Origin: Erysipelotrichaceae bacterium
Lineage (GTDB): Bacteria > Bacillota_I > Bacilli_A > Erysipelotrichales > Erysipelotrichaceae
Assembly (NCBI GenBank): GCA_017432545.1
Contig: JAFRJA010000029.1
Coordinates: 1-53,176, forward strand
DNA: 53,176 bases
Direction of reading: 5' to 3'
The position numbers and the translations under genes are program-made. A model generated the notes under the pieces. The model saw only the letters and a program-made list of their open reading frames with translations. It was not told where the DNA came from and did not search any database. The first letter of the stretch is position 1. The number at the start of each line of letters is the position of its first letter. Positions 43,067 to 51,837 of the stretch are shown here, one piece after another.

Positions 43067-43495
43067 ATGCGTCAGACAACTATGCTGAAACCAGCAGAAG
43101 TTAAGAAAGACTGGTATGTAGTTGATGCGAGTGGAAAGACTCTTGGTAGACTGGCAACGCAGTGTGCTGCTATCTTAAGAGGAAAACACAAACCGACTTA
43201 CACACCAAATGTCGATTGCGGTGATTATGTAATTATTACTAACGCTGCAAAGGTCGTCTATACAGGCGATCAGGAAAATAAGAAGATCTACTACCACCAT
43301 TCCATGTACCCGGGAGGGTTAAAAGCGAGATCTATCGGTAAGATGAAGAGAGAGTATCCTGTAGAGTTAGTGGAAAAAGCAGTTCAAGGTATGCTTCCAC
43401 ACAATAAGCTGGGTGATCGCATGAGAACTCACTTATACGTCTATGAAGGTGCTGAACATCCTCATACCGCTCAGAAACCAATTGAGCTCAAATAA
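43067..43495 (+). CDS. rplM: 50S ribosomal protein L13
   Basis: The true start is ATG 43067 ([20 protein letters not shown]), 7 nt after AAAGGAG; the frame also runs upstream to 42983 but that part is the leader. The 142-residue length is standard. [20 protein letters not shown] and HTAQKPIEL at the end are typical. It is followed after 11 nt by rpsI, the usual L13-S9 pair. Confidence 0.97.
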   Translation: MRQTTMLKPAEVKKDWYVVDASGKTLGRLATQCAAILRGKHKPTYTPNVDCGDYVIITNAAKVVYTGDQENKKIYYHHSMYPGGLKARSIGKMKREYPVELVEKAVQGMLPHNKLGDRMRTHLYVYEGAEHPHTAQKPIELK

Positions 43496-43506
43496 GGAGA
43501 AAATCA

Positions 43507-43911
43507 ATGCCTAAAAAGAAAACAAATGTAACTTACCTTGGAACAGGAAGACGTAAATCTTCTGTAGCCCGTGTCTATATGACACCTGGTACAGGCAAGA
43601 TTATGGTCGGCGAAAAAACTCTTGAAGAATATTTACCGCAGGAAATCTTAAGAATGGTAGTAAAATCCCCACTGGTTGAAACCGGTACAGATGGTCAGTA
43701 TGACATCTTTATCAACGTTTACGGTGGCGGTATGACAGGTCAGGCAGGTGCTATGAGACACGGCATCTCTCGTGCCTTACTGGAAATCGGCGAAGATTTC
43801 CGACCTGTATTAAAGAAAGCAGGCTTCTTAACACGTGATTCCCGTGCTAAAGAACGTAAGAAGTACGGCTTAAGAGGAGCTCGTAGAAGACCTCAGTACT
43901 CAAAACGTTAA
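43507..43911 (+). CDS. rpsI: 30S ribosomal protein S9
   Basis: The 134-residue protein ends in the conserved basic tail [12 protein letters not shown], which reaches the P-site t[22 protein letters not shown] and [20 protein letters not shown] are family signatures. GGAG precedes the ATG. A strong terminator follows. Confidence 0.97.
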   Translation: MPKKKTNVTYLGTGRRKSSVARVYMTPGTGKIMVGEKTLEEYLPQEILRMVVKSPLVETGTDGQYDIFINVYGGGMTGQAGAMRHGISRALLEIGEDFRPVLKKAGFLTRDSRAKERKKYGLRGARRRPQYSKR

Positions 43912-43926
43912 TTTACGGATTACGTC

Positions 43927-43957
43927 AAAAGCACTTCCTTATTGGGAGTGCTTTTTC
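43927..43957 (+). terminator. Terminator after rplM-rpsI
   Basis: AAAAGCACTTCC (43927-43938) pairs with GGGAGTGCTTTT (43944-43955), with one G-T pair and a 5-nt loop, followed by T-rich sequence. Confidence 0.85.
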
Positions 43958-43972
43958 TTTTACAAAAAAGTG

Positions 43973-44001
43973 TTGACAAGTATATCAAACCTCGATATAT
44001 C
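43973..44001 (+). promoter_or_regulatory. Promoter of the padR operon
   Basis: A consensus TTGACA (43973-43978), a 17-bp spacer and TATATC (43996-44001) precede a strong Shine-Dalgarno (AAGGAGG). The -10 sits at the centre of the palindromic operator. Confidence 0.7.
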
Positions 44002-44012
44002 GAGGTTTGATA
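43983..44012 (+). promoter_or_regulatory. Perfect 30-bp palindromic operator (PadR autoregulation)
   Basis: The half TATCAAACCTCGATA is followed directly by its exact reverse complement, centred between 43997 and 43998. It covers the spacer, the -10 and the transcription start. A dimeric repressor bound here would block RNA polymerase; the adjacent PadR protein is the obvious candidate. Confidence 0.8.
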
Positions 44013-44025
44013 GTAAGGAGGGCTT

Positions 44026-44349
44026 ATGGACGATAAGATAAAAAGGATCTATGTTCCTATGACTGAATCAGGATTCTATATCCTGTATTGTCTGCAGGAA
44101 CCTCAGCACGGATACGGCATCAGCCAGCAGGTCAAAAAGATGAGCGGCGGGGCAGTCGTGATCAGTGCCGGTACAATGTATGGAACACTGTCCAAAATGG
44201 AAAAAGACGGTCTGATCCGTTTCTGTTATGAAGAAGACAAAAGGAAACTGTATCAGATCACGGAATTGGGAAAAGAAGTCCTGGACATAGAGATCGCCAG
44301 GATCGAAAGGCTGTATCTTAACAGCAAAGGAGAACAGGTCAATGCGTAA
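44026..44349 (+). CDS. PadR family transcriptional regulator
   Basis: The 107-residue protein is a small (subgroup 2) PadR: a winged helix with LYCLQEPQHGYGISQQVKKM and SAGTMYGTLSKMEKDGLI, then a short dimerisation helix. It probably represses its own operon through the palindrome just upstream. It overlaps the DUF2812 gene by 8 nt, a common pairing in Bacillota in which the membrane protein may sense the inducing signal. Confidence 0.93.
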   Translation: MDDKIKRIYVPMTESGFYILYCLQEPQHGYGISQQVKKMSGGAVVISAGTMYGTLSKMEKDGLIRFCYEEDKRKLYQITELGKEVLDIEIARIERLYLNSKGEQVNA

Positions 44350-44890
44350 AACTTTATTACATTTCTTTACAATTGCGGATTTCAAAGAAGAAGAGATCTG
44401 GCTGCGTGAACAGCACAAAAAAGGTCTCAAACTGGTCAAGATGATCATTCCTTGTTTCTATATCTTTGAAGAGTGTGAACCTGAGGATGTCATCTACCGT
44501 CTGGATTATCAGAACATCAAACCGGGCGATGATTACTGGAAGATGCTGGAAGACTTTGGTTGGGAATATATCGCTCATTGTCTCAACTGGAACTACTTCC
44601 GCAAGAAAGAAGCTGATATCTCAAACGAAGAAGAAGGCGAGCTTTTTTCGGATAATGCTTCGAAGGTCGAGATGATCAGATCGGTATTGACCACAAGACT
44701 TATCCCGCTGTTGATTATCTTCTTTTGCTGCATCATTCCGAACATCAGCAGGATCCTGTCAGGTGAAATGGTCGGACCTTGGGCAAGAGCTTTCACCATA
44801 ATATACAGTTTCTTATTTGTACTGTATATCTACCTGATCGCCTATTGCGGAAACAAGTTAAGAAAGCTCAAAGACAAATACAGCAATTAG
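44342..44890 (+). CDS. DUF2812 domain membrane protein
   Basis: The 182-residue protein has an N-terminal DUF2812 domain (about 1-95; FTIADFKEEEIWLREQHKKG, CFYIFEECEPEDVIYRLDY) and two membrane helices (about 118-140 and 150-172). Proteins of this group are usually encoded with a PadR regulator; their role is unknown, though envelope stress or antimicrobial response is often suspected. It overlaps padR by 8 nt. Confidence 0.87.
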   Translation: MRKTLLHFFTIADFKEEEIWLREQHKKGLKLVKMIIPCFYIFEECEPEDVIYRLDYQNIKPGDDYWKMLEDFGWEYIAHCLNWNYFRKKEADISNEEEGELFSDNASKVEMIRSVLTTRLIPLLIIFFCCIIPNISRILSGEMVGPWARAFTIIYSFLFVLYIYLIAYCGNKLRKLKDKYSN

Positions 44891-44897
44891 AATTAAA

Positions 44898-44921
44898 CAA
44901 GGCCGTCAGATGACGGTCTTG
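44898..44921. terminator. Bidirectional terminator between DUF2812 and the rRNA methylase
   Basis: CAAGGCCGTC (44898-44907) and GACGGTCTTG (44912-44921) form a 10-bp stem with one G-T pair and an AGAT loop. It separates convergent genes and has T-rich tails on both sides. Confidence 0.85.
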
Positions 44922-44924
44922 ATT

Positions 44925-46253
44925 TTACTTATAACTATATGCGAAAGGATAACGGTTCTTGAGAATTCCTTTCGATACTTTTCCAAATCCCAGAGGATGA
45001 TGATCCACGCAGACCAATACATATCCTTCAACGTTTTTGTCTTTGACATTAAGTGTCTCACACTTGAGATATCTGAGCACTCTTTCATCATTCAGATCAA
45101 AATTGAGCGTAACAGGGAATTCGTTTTCTTTTAAGACGCAGGCCAGATTATGAGCCGGTTCAAAACGTTCATATCTGTATTCGCCAAGAAAGAACCCTGA
45201 TCGCAGGATTCTTAAACCTCCCAGATCGACAGGGATATCCGGTTCAAAATAAAGCTTGTCTTTTCTGCGGATAAAGAATCCGTTTTTGAATTCCATTTTC
45301 AGACTTTGAATAAAAGGTTCTTCGCTGATCGCGATCTTATCGATAACAGTATTATCTGTTTTATTCTCGCCTTTCTGTAAAAGAGCTACAAAGTGTCCTT
45401 CGCCTTTGATGAGATGAGGATAGAGTCTGACACAGTTGTAGGTCTTTTCGGTTAAACCATGTTCAAAGCCTTGAGTAAATTCAAACGGAATGACTTTAAG
45501 ATCAGGATATTTATACAGGGCATATTCGATCACTTCTTCATTCTCTTGCGGTGAAAAGGTACAGGTCGAATAGACCATCATCCCGCCGTCTTTGAGCATT
45601 TCGATTGCACTTGTGATGATCTTCTTCTGGATCGGCGCATAATAGTCGCTTCCTTTTTCCAGCCATGATCTGATCAGATCGCTTTCCTTACGGAACATTC
45701 CTTCGCCGGAACATGGTGCGTCGATCAGTATCGCATCAAACTTGTGGGAAAACTTTCTGATGGTCGTGATATCTTCAGCCATGACATAGCTGTTTTTGAC
45801 GCCTTGAGTCTCCATCGTCCTTAAAAGGATCTGGGCTCTTGAAGCAGAGATGTCGTTGGCGATGATAGCTCCTGTTTCCTGAAGTTTATTGGCGAGTTTG
45901 GAAGACTTACCTCCGGGTGCGGCACAGGCATCAAGGATGAGATCGCTTTTTCTTACCGGCAAGACTTCAGCCGGCAGCATTGCACTTGGTTCCTGCAGAT
46001 AATAAAGGCCCGCAAAGTAATAAGGGTGTTTGGCCGGACGGTCTTCTTCATGATAGTAAAATCCATCATTCGTCCAGGGGATCCTTTCCAGTTTGAAAGG
46101 AGATATCTTTAAGAAATTTTCAACGGAGATCTTCGATGTATTGATTCTCAAGCCGTAAACACGCTCATCAGAAAAACTCTTCAGATAGTCATCATAACCA
46201 TCTGCGAGTATTTCTTTCATGCGTTTCAGATACGATTCTGGCAGCTCAGGCAT
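44925..46253 (-). CDS. RsmF/NSUN-type rRNA (cytosine-C5) methyltransferase
   Basis: The 442-residue protein methylates cytosine in rRNA with SAM. Motif IV is DAPCSGEGMFRK and motif VI YSTCTFSPQENEEV, giving the two Cys of this family. The SAM site is LDACAAPGGKSSKLA. The C-terminal part (about 300-442) is the RsmF-like domain ending in a PUA-like fold. On the minus strand TGcTACACT (-10 at 46265-46260) lies 6 nt before the ATG with no Shine-Dalgarno, so the message may be leaderless. RsmF is the likeliest name but the target base is unproven. Confidence 0.9.
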   Translation of the reverse strand: MPELPESYLKRMKEILADGYDDYLKSFSDERVYGLRINTSKISVENFLKISPFKLERIPWTNDGFYYHEEDRPAKHPYYFAGLYYLQEPSAMLPAEVLPVRKSDLILDACAAPGGKSSKLANKLQETGAIIANDISASRAQILLRTMETQGVKNSYVMAEDITTIRKFSHKFDAILIDAPCSGEGMFRKESDLIRSWLEKGSDYYAPIQKKIITSAIEMLKDGGMMVYSTCTFSPQENEEVIEYALYKYPDLKVIPFEFTQGFEHGLTEKTYNCVRLYPHLIKGEGHFVALLQKGENKTDNTVIDKIAISEEPFIQSLKMEFKNGFFIRRKDKLYFEPDIPVDLGGLRILRSGFFLGEYRYERFEPAHNLACVLKENEFPVTLNFDLNDERVLRYLKCETLNVKDKNVEGYVLVCVDHHPLGFGKVSKGILKNRYPFAYSYK

Positions 46254-46347
46254 ATTTTTAGTGTAGCAGAATTAATAAAATGATGCTTCTTAGACAAAAA
46301 AATAAGGATTTTGAACTTTTTCCGGCAAATATGTAATAGGAACACCT

Positions 46348-47478
46348 ATGAAATGTCTGCGCTGTGGAAATGAGGATCCTGCTTATTTCTATAAAGGTTC
46401 AAAAGGTTATTACTGTCGCAAATGTATCCGTTTTTCCCGGATCCTTTTTGAAGAGGAACCGGAAACTTTTGATTACGAATTATCGCAAGGCTGTGATGAG
46501 TATAAATTCGAATATGAACTGACTAAGGAACAGAAGGAAGCCTCAAAGAAATGCGTCGCAGCTTTAAAGGAAAGCGATGTGCTGTTATATTGCGTCTGTG
46601 GAGCCGGTAAGACGGAGATCTCTGTTGAAAGTATTGCCTATTTCTTATCCCAAGGATTGAAAGTAGCTTATGCGATCGCCAGGAAGGAGGTAGTGATCGA
46701 ACTGGAGAAAAGATTTGCGAAGATCTTTTCACAGGCTCAGATCACAGCAGTATACGGCGGCCATCATGAATCTTTAAGTGGTGATCTGATCATCTGTACC
46801 TGCCATCAGCTATATCGTTATTATAAGAGCTTTGATCTGCTGATAATCGATGAGGTAGATGCTTTTCCTTTGAAAGGCAACGAGACCCTTATGAACATCT
46901 GTCTCAATGCGAGTAAAGGTAGAATCATCTTTTCCACCGCTACTGTTGATGAAGGATTGAAAAAGATCATTTCCAGAAGAAAATGTCAGACAGTATCTCT
47001 GTTCACCCGTCCTTCCTATACACCTTTAAGCGTTCCCGAGATCTATTATCGGAAAAACATCTTTTCTCTGCTGTGCCTGAATCGGATCATGTCGCTGATG
47101 GCCAACCAGGGCATGATCTTTGTTTCCAGCCGCAGAGACGCTCTGCTGTACTACAGGATCTTTTCACACTTTTATTCCTGTACCTATGTCTATTCCGATC
47201 TCGATAAGCGCAAACAGAACATTGAAGATTTCCGTAAAGGTGTATATCGTTTCATCTTTGCAACAACAGTTCTGGAACGAGGGATCACGATAAAGAACGT
47301 GGATGTCGTGATCATGAACAGCAGAAAGATCTTTGATTCATCCAATCTGGTACAGATGCTGGGAAGAGTGGGAAGAGGCCTTGATTCAAAGGGAAACTCC
47401 TATATCATTTCCGATCGTCATTACAAAACGATCGATGAGACTCTTGATTATCTGAGAAAGGCGAACTCCTATTTATGA
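46348..47478 (+). CDS. comFA: ComFA-like competence helicase
   Basis: The 376-residue protein is a DEAD/DEAH-type ATPase for uptake of single-stranded DNA during transformation. It begins with a zinc motif (CLRCGNEDP and YYCRKC), followed by Walker A CVCGAGKTE, Walker B LLIIDEVDAFP, IFSTATVD and the C-terminal motif QMLGRVGRG. It overlaps comFC by 4 nt. Its presence hints at natural competence, but other com genes are not in this window. Confidence 0.92.
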   Translation: MKCLRCGNEDPAYFYKGSKGYYCRKCIRFSRILFEEEPETFDYELSQGCDEYKFEYELTKEQKEASKKCVAALKESDVLLYCVCGAGKTEISVESIAYFLSQGLKVAYAIARKEVVIELEKRFAKIFSQAQITAVYGGHHESLSGDLIICTCHQLYRYYKSFDLLIIDEVDAFPLKGNETLMNICLNASKGRIIFSTATVDEGLKKIISRRKCQTVSLFTRPSYTPLSVPEIYYRKNIFSLLCLNRIMSLMANQGMIFVSSRRDALLYYRIFSHFYSCTYVYSDLDKRKQNIEDFRKGVYRFIFATTVLERGITIKNVDVVIMNSRKIFDSSNLVQMLGRVGRGLDSKGNSYIISDRHYKTIDETLDYLRKANSYL

Positions 47479-48065
47479 GGTGTCTTTATTGTGACAAGGA
47501 AATCGAACGTTACTCTTTCCGTTCACTGTTCCTTAAAGAAGATCAGCTGTGTGAAAAGTGCCGCAGTCAATTGCAGCCGGACAGAAAGATCATTGAAGTA
47601 TCCGGTATTAAAGTTGAGACTTTTTTTGAGTACTCAGGTTTATTCAAAAGTCTGCTTCTGCAGTATAAGGAGTGTCATGATGAAGCCTTAAAGAATGTCT
47701 TTCTCTATGATATCGAAGATTACATAAATATCAGGTATTTTGGTTATCAGCTCTTACCGGTACCAAGTACCGGTACCAAAATAGAAGAGAGAGGTTTTGA
47801 TCATCTGAAAGGTATTTTTGAATCGGTGCACTTGCCGGCAGTTAACGGGTTGAAAATGAAAAAAGAGATGTGTCAGGAGGGAAAAAATCTGGAAGAAAGA
47901 AGACAGATAATTGACAATTATTATTATGAAGGAGAAGCGTTAAAAAAGGTACTGGTGGTGGATGATGTGGTCACGACCGGATCAACTTTGAAGGGAGTAT
48001 TTCGGACAATCGAACCAACAACGAAAAAAATCAAAGTGTTATCTCTAGCTTACAAAAAATATTGA
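47475..48065 (+). CDS. comFC: ComFC phosphoribosyltransferase-like competence protein
   Basis: The 196-residue protein has an N-terminal zinc motif (CLYCDKEI and CEKCRSQ) and a type I PRTase domain with VLVVDDVVTTGSTLKG. ComFC partners ComFA in DNA uptake; a direct PRTase reaction is not known. The start lies in the comFA stop (ATGA), without its own Shine-Dalgarno. It ends just before the csp promoter. Confidence 0.92.
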   Translation: MRCLYCDKEIERYSFRSLFLKEDQLCEKCRSQLQPDRKIIEVSGIKVETFFEYSGLFKSLLLQYKECHDEALKNVFLYDIEDYINIRYFGYQLLPVPSTGTKIEERGFDHLKGIFESVHLPAVNGLKMKKEMCQEGKNLEERRQIIDNYYYEGEALKKVLVVDDVVTTGSTLKGVFRTIEPTTKKIKVLSLAYKKY

Positions 48066-48083
48066 ATAATCCATAAAAAAGTG

Positions 48084-48092
48084 TGATAGAAT
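48084..48092 (+). promoter_or_regulatory. Extended -10 promoter of the cold-shock gene
   Basis: TGaTAGAAT (48084-48092) is an extended -10. TTGAAT (48062-48067) is 19 bp upstream. A Shine-Dalgarno (AAGGAG) follows. Confidence 0.6.
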
Positions 48093-48114
48093 TAAGCAAA
48101 AGGAGAATAAGGAA

Positions 48115-48318
48115 ATGTTAGGCAAAGTTAAAAGATTCAACAAGGTAAAGGGATTTGGCTTCATTACAGCAGATGATGGTCGTGATGTCTTCTTCCATTA
48201 TTCTCAATTGATCATGGATGGTTATAAGACCATAGATGTAGATGCACGTGTTGAATTCGATTTAGTTGAAGGTGATCGAGGTCTTCAAGCTCACAATATA
48301 AAAGAGATTAAGGAATAA
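48115..48318 (+). CDS. csp: Cold-shock domain protein
   Basis: This 67-residue single cold-shock domain has RNP1 KGFGFITA and RNP2 VFFHYSQL, which bind single-stranded RNA and DNA. It acts as an RNA chaperone. It has its own promoter and a terminator, so it is a single-gene unit between comFC and secA. Confidence 0.97.
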   Translation: MLGKVKRFNKVKGFGFITADDGRDVFFHYSQLIMDGYKTIDVDARVEFDLVEGDRGLQAHNIKEIKE

Positions 48319-48339
48319 CCGAGAAACACAAAGAAAAAG

Positions 48340-48364
48340 TTGGCCAGAAGGGTCAATTTTTTTT
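48340..48364 (+). terminator. Terminator after csp
   Basis: TTGGCC (48340-48345) pairs with GGTCAA (48351-48356; one G-T pair) around AGAAG, followed by eight Ts. Confidence 0.85.
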
Positions 48365-48367
48365 CTA

Positions 48368-48376
48368 TGCTATAAT
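48368..48376 (+). promoter_or_regulatory. Extended -10 promoter of secA
   Basis: TGcTATAAT (48368-48376) follows the csp terminator directly. No convincing -35 is at 17 bp. The start would be about 48383, giving a short leader with GGAG before the ATG. Confidence 0.65.
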
Positions 48377-48398
48377 TATATGGAATTGGAGATACAAG

Positions 48399-50735
48399 AT
48401 GGGTATATTTGACAGATTATTTAACAGTGATAAGAAGATCCTGGAAGAAGTAGAGAAAGCCTGCATACCGGTCGATAAGTTAGCCGGTGAGATGGCTACT
48501 CTGAGTGATGAGGATCTCAAAGATAAAACCAGACAGTTCAAGGAAAGACTCGCGAACGGTGAGACGCTCGACGATATTCAGGTCGAAGCTTTTGCGGTTG
48601 CCAGAGAGGCAGCGAAGCGTGTCATCGGTGAGTATCCTTTCTTCTGTCAGTTGGAAGGTGCCTATGTCTTACATCGTGGCGATATCGCTGAGATGAAGAC
48701 CGGTGAAGGCAAGACCCTGACTTCCGTCATGGCAGTCTACCTGAATGCTTTGGAAGGAAAGGGTGTACATGTCGTTACCGTCAACGAATATCTGGCGGAA
48801 CGTGACTCGGAATGGATGGGTGCGATCCATCGTTTCTTAGGTTTGACTGTCGGTCTGAATTTAAGAGCTTTAACGCCGGCAGAAAAGCGAAAAGCCTATG
48901 AGTGTGATATCACTTATACGACCAACTCGGAAGTCGGTTTCGATTATCTGCGTGACAACATGGTCACCAGAGTTGAAGACAGAGTATTAAGAGAACTCAA
49001 TTTCGCCTTGGTCGATGAGGTCGACTCGATCCTGATCGATGAATCGAGAACGCCACTGATCATTTCGGGTGGTGAAAAGAAGACGGCCAATCTGTATATC
49101 AACGCGGATCGTTTCGTCAAGAAACTGAAGAAAGATGAAGATTATGTCATCGATGTCAAGGATAAGAACGTTCAGCTGACGGAAGAAGGTGTCCACAAAG
49201 GTGAGAAGGCTTTTGGCGTCGAGAACCTTTATGATATCGACAATACTTCTTTGGTCCACTATATTGCTCAGGCCCTGAAGGCCAACTATATCATGACCAG
49301 AGACGTAGAATACGTCGTTGAAGAAAAGGAAGTCATCATCGTTGACCAGAATACCGGTCGTAAGATGCCAGGCAGAGAATACTCTGACGGTCTGCATCAG
49401 GCGATCCAGGCCAAGGAAGGTGTCCCGATCAAGCAAGAGACCACTACGATGGCAACGATCACCTATCAGAACTTCTTCAGACTTTACAAGAAGCTCGCCG
49501 GTATGACCGGTACAGCCAAGACTGAAGAAGAAGAATTCCTGTCCATCTACAACATGCGTGTTGTCGAGATACCGACGAATAAACCGGTCCAGCGTATCGA
49601 TTATCCGGATCTGGTTTTCGGTACCAAGCGTGCCAAATACAATGCCTTGTTAGAAGAAGTTAAGGAATTATATGCGAAGGGTCAGCCGGTACTGGTCGGT
49701 ACGATCTCGGTTGAAACTTCGGAACTGATCTCGAGGATGTTCAAACAGGCCAGGATAAAACACGAAGTATTGAACGCGAAGAACCACGCGCGTGAAGCTG
49801 ATATCATCGCCAAAGCCGGTAGAGAAGGTTCAGTTACGATCGCGACCAATATGGCCGGTCGAGGAACCGATATCAAACTTACCGATCGTTCCAGAGAACT
49901 CGGCGGTCTTGCGGTTTTGGGTTCAGAAAGACATGAATCAAGACGTATCGATAATCAGCTGCGTGGCCGTTCTGGAAGACAAGGCGATCCGGGTTATTCC
50001 CGTTTCTATGTTTCTCTGGAAGATGAACTGATGGTCAGATTCGTATCAGATCGTATCTCCACACTTTTTGAACAGATGGGTGATATCCCGATCGAAAACA
50101 AGACGGTATCCAAAGCGATCTCTTCAGCACAGAAGCGTGTTGAAGGTCTAAACTTCGATATCCGTAAAGCCTTACTGGATTATGATGATGTCATGCGTCA
50201 GCAGCGTGAGACGATGTATGCACAGCGTAACTATATATTAGAAAACGAAGATATCCATTCCGTCGTTGAAAATATGTTTAAACGTGAGATGGAGAATATC
50301 GTTGAATCCAATACTGTCGCTGATGGCAAGAAGGAAGTCATCGATTATGAATCGATCGCTAAACGTCTCAACAATATGGGTTTTTCTTCCTTTGCGGCCG
50401 AAGATCTGCAGGGTTTAGACAAACAGGCCACGATCGACAAATGTTTTGATTCGGCCTTCGGTGCCTATGAAGCAAAGATCAAGCCGGTCAGAAATCAGAT
50501 ATTGCCGTTAGAGAGAACGATGGTTCTAAGACTGATGGATCGTGCCTGGCAGAATCATATCGATATCATGTCCAAACTGCGTGAAGGTATCCATCTGCGT
50601 TCCTATGCGCAAAACAATCCTTTACAGGCCTATGTCGAAGAAGGCTATGAATTATTTGAACAGATGATGAATACGATTTCCAATGATGTTGTGACTTTCT
50701 GTAACAATCTCAAGATCGTTATAAAGGAAAAATAA
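48399..50735 (+). CDS. secA: Preprotein translocase ATPase SecA
   Basis: SecA drives secretory proteins through SecYEG. The 778-residue protein has Walker A MKTGEGKTL, DEAD-type DEVDSILIDESRTPL and the TNMAGRGTDIKL and GRSGRQGDPG motor motifs. It ends at the helical scaffold and lacks the zinc-binding C-terminal tail, as in short SecA forms. It is 1 nt from prfB, the usual secA-prfB order. Confidence 0.97.
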   Translation: MGIFDRLFNSDKKILEEVEKACIPVDKLAGEMATLSDEDLKDKTRQFKERLANGETLDDIQVEAFAVAREAAKRVIGEYPFFCQLEGAYVLHRGDIAEMKTGEGKTLTSVMAVYLNALEGKGVHVVTVNEYLAERDSEWMGAIHRFLGLTVGLNLRALTPAEKRKAYECDITYTTNSEVGFDYLRDNMVTRVEDRVLRELNFALVDEVDSILIDESRTPLIISGGEKKTANLYINADRFVKKLKKDEDYVIDVKDKNVQLTEEGVHKGEKAFGVENLYDIDNTSLVHYIAQALKANYIMTRDVEYVVEEKEVIIVDQNTGRKMPGREYSDGLHQAIQAKEGVPIKQETTTMATITYQNFFRLYKKLAGMTGTAKTEEEEFLSIYNMRVVEIPTNKPVQRIDYPDLVFGTKRAKYNALLEEVKELYAKGQPVLVGTISVETSELISRMFKQARIKHEVLNAKNHAREADIIAKAGREGSVTIATNMAGRGTDIKLTDRSRELGGLAVLGSERHESRRIDNQLRGRSGRQGDPGYSRFYVSLEDELMVRFVSDRISTLFEQMGDIPIENKTVSKAISSAQKRVEGLNFDIRKALLDYDDVMRQQRETMYAQRNYILENEDIHSVVENMFKREMENIVESNTVADGKKEVIDYESIAKRLNNMGFSSFAAEDLQGLDKQATIDKCFDSAFGAYEAKIKPVRNQILPLERTMVLRLMDRAWQNHIDIMSKLREGIHLRSYAQNNPLQAYVEEGYELFEQMMNTISNDVVTFCNNLKIVIKEK

Positions 50736-50736
50736 T

Positions 50737-51835
50737 ATGGAATTATATGAAATGAAACAAAGCCTAAACACTTCCTTAAAGAAGTTAAAAGATTTAGGCG
50801 ACTCTCTTTGACTTAGCTTCGATCGATGAAAAAATAAATACTCTGGAAGCCGAACAGAGTCAGGAGAATTTCTGGTCTGATCAGAAGAATGCGCAGAGAG
50901 TCATCAAGGAATACAACACCTTGAGAGATCTCAAGAGCAGATACTATCAGAATGAAAACGGAATTGAATCATTATTAGAAGAACTCGATGAGCTCAACAG
51001 GAACTATGATGCGGAGCTTTTTGAGTTACTGAATGAAGAATACGAAGAAGTCAATAAGAACTTTGAGGACTTTGAGATAAAAGTCCTGCTTTCAAATGAC
51101 TACGATCATTCCAATGCCTTACTGGAAATTCACCCGGGGGCCGGTGGTACGGAATCACAGGACTGGGCGGAGATGCTGTTCAGGATGTATCAGCGCTATG
51201 CCCAGAACAACGGTTATGGTTTTGAGATCATTTCCTATGAAGAGGCTGATGAAGCCGGTATCAAATCATGTCTGGTCGCGGTCAAGGGCGATATGGCCTA
51301 TGGCTATCTGAAAGGCGAATCCGGTGTTCATCGTCTGGTCAGAATATCTCCTTTTGATGCCTCAAGCAGAAGACATACATCGTTTGCTTCGGTTGAGGTA
51401 TTACCGGAATTCAATAATGAGATCGAGATCGAGATCAGAGATGAAGATCTTGAAGTCGATACAATGCGCTCTTCCGGTGCCGGTGGTCAGCACATCAACA
51501 AGACGGACTCCGCGGTCAGAATGAAGCACATCCCGACCGGGCTCATGGCTTTCTCACAATCCGAGCGTTCTCAGATCCTCAATCGTGAAAAGTGTCTGGC
51601 TATCTTGAAAGCCAAACTCTATCAGAAGGCGATCGAAGACAGAGAAAATGAGAAGAGAGCTCTGAAGGGTGAACAGCGCAAGATCGAATGGGGTTCGCAG
51701 ATCCGTTCCTATGTCTTCTGTCCTTATACTTTAGTCAAGGATCACAGAACAAATTATGAAGAAGGTAATGTTGAAAAAGTCATGAATGGCGAGATCAACA
51801 ATTTCCTGTTTGCTTATCTTAAGTCACAGATCTGA
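50737..51835 (+). CDS. prfB: Peptide chain release factor 2, with programmed +1 frameshift
   Basis: RF2 ends translation at UGA and UAA. The first frame runs 24 codons from ATG 50737 to TGA 50809-50811. The slippery CTT TGA C (50806-50812) is the classic RF2 autoregulatory site. After slipping one base forward, reading resumes at GAC 50810 and gives 365 residues in total. An SD-like AGGCGA is 4 nt before CTT. The product has the SPF codon-recognition tripeptide (ISPFDASSRR) and GGQ (GAGGQHINK). Low RF2 lets the frameshift occur; high RF2 ends it. This is a functional gene, not a pseudogene. Confidence 0.96.
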
Positions 51836-51837
51836 TC

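Noticed and set aside
50737..50811. prfB looked like a gene with a premature TGA after 24 codons.
   Set aside because: CTT TGA C with the second frame continuing is the known programmed +1 frameshift of RF2, so it is one functional gene.
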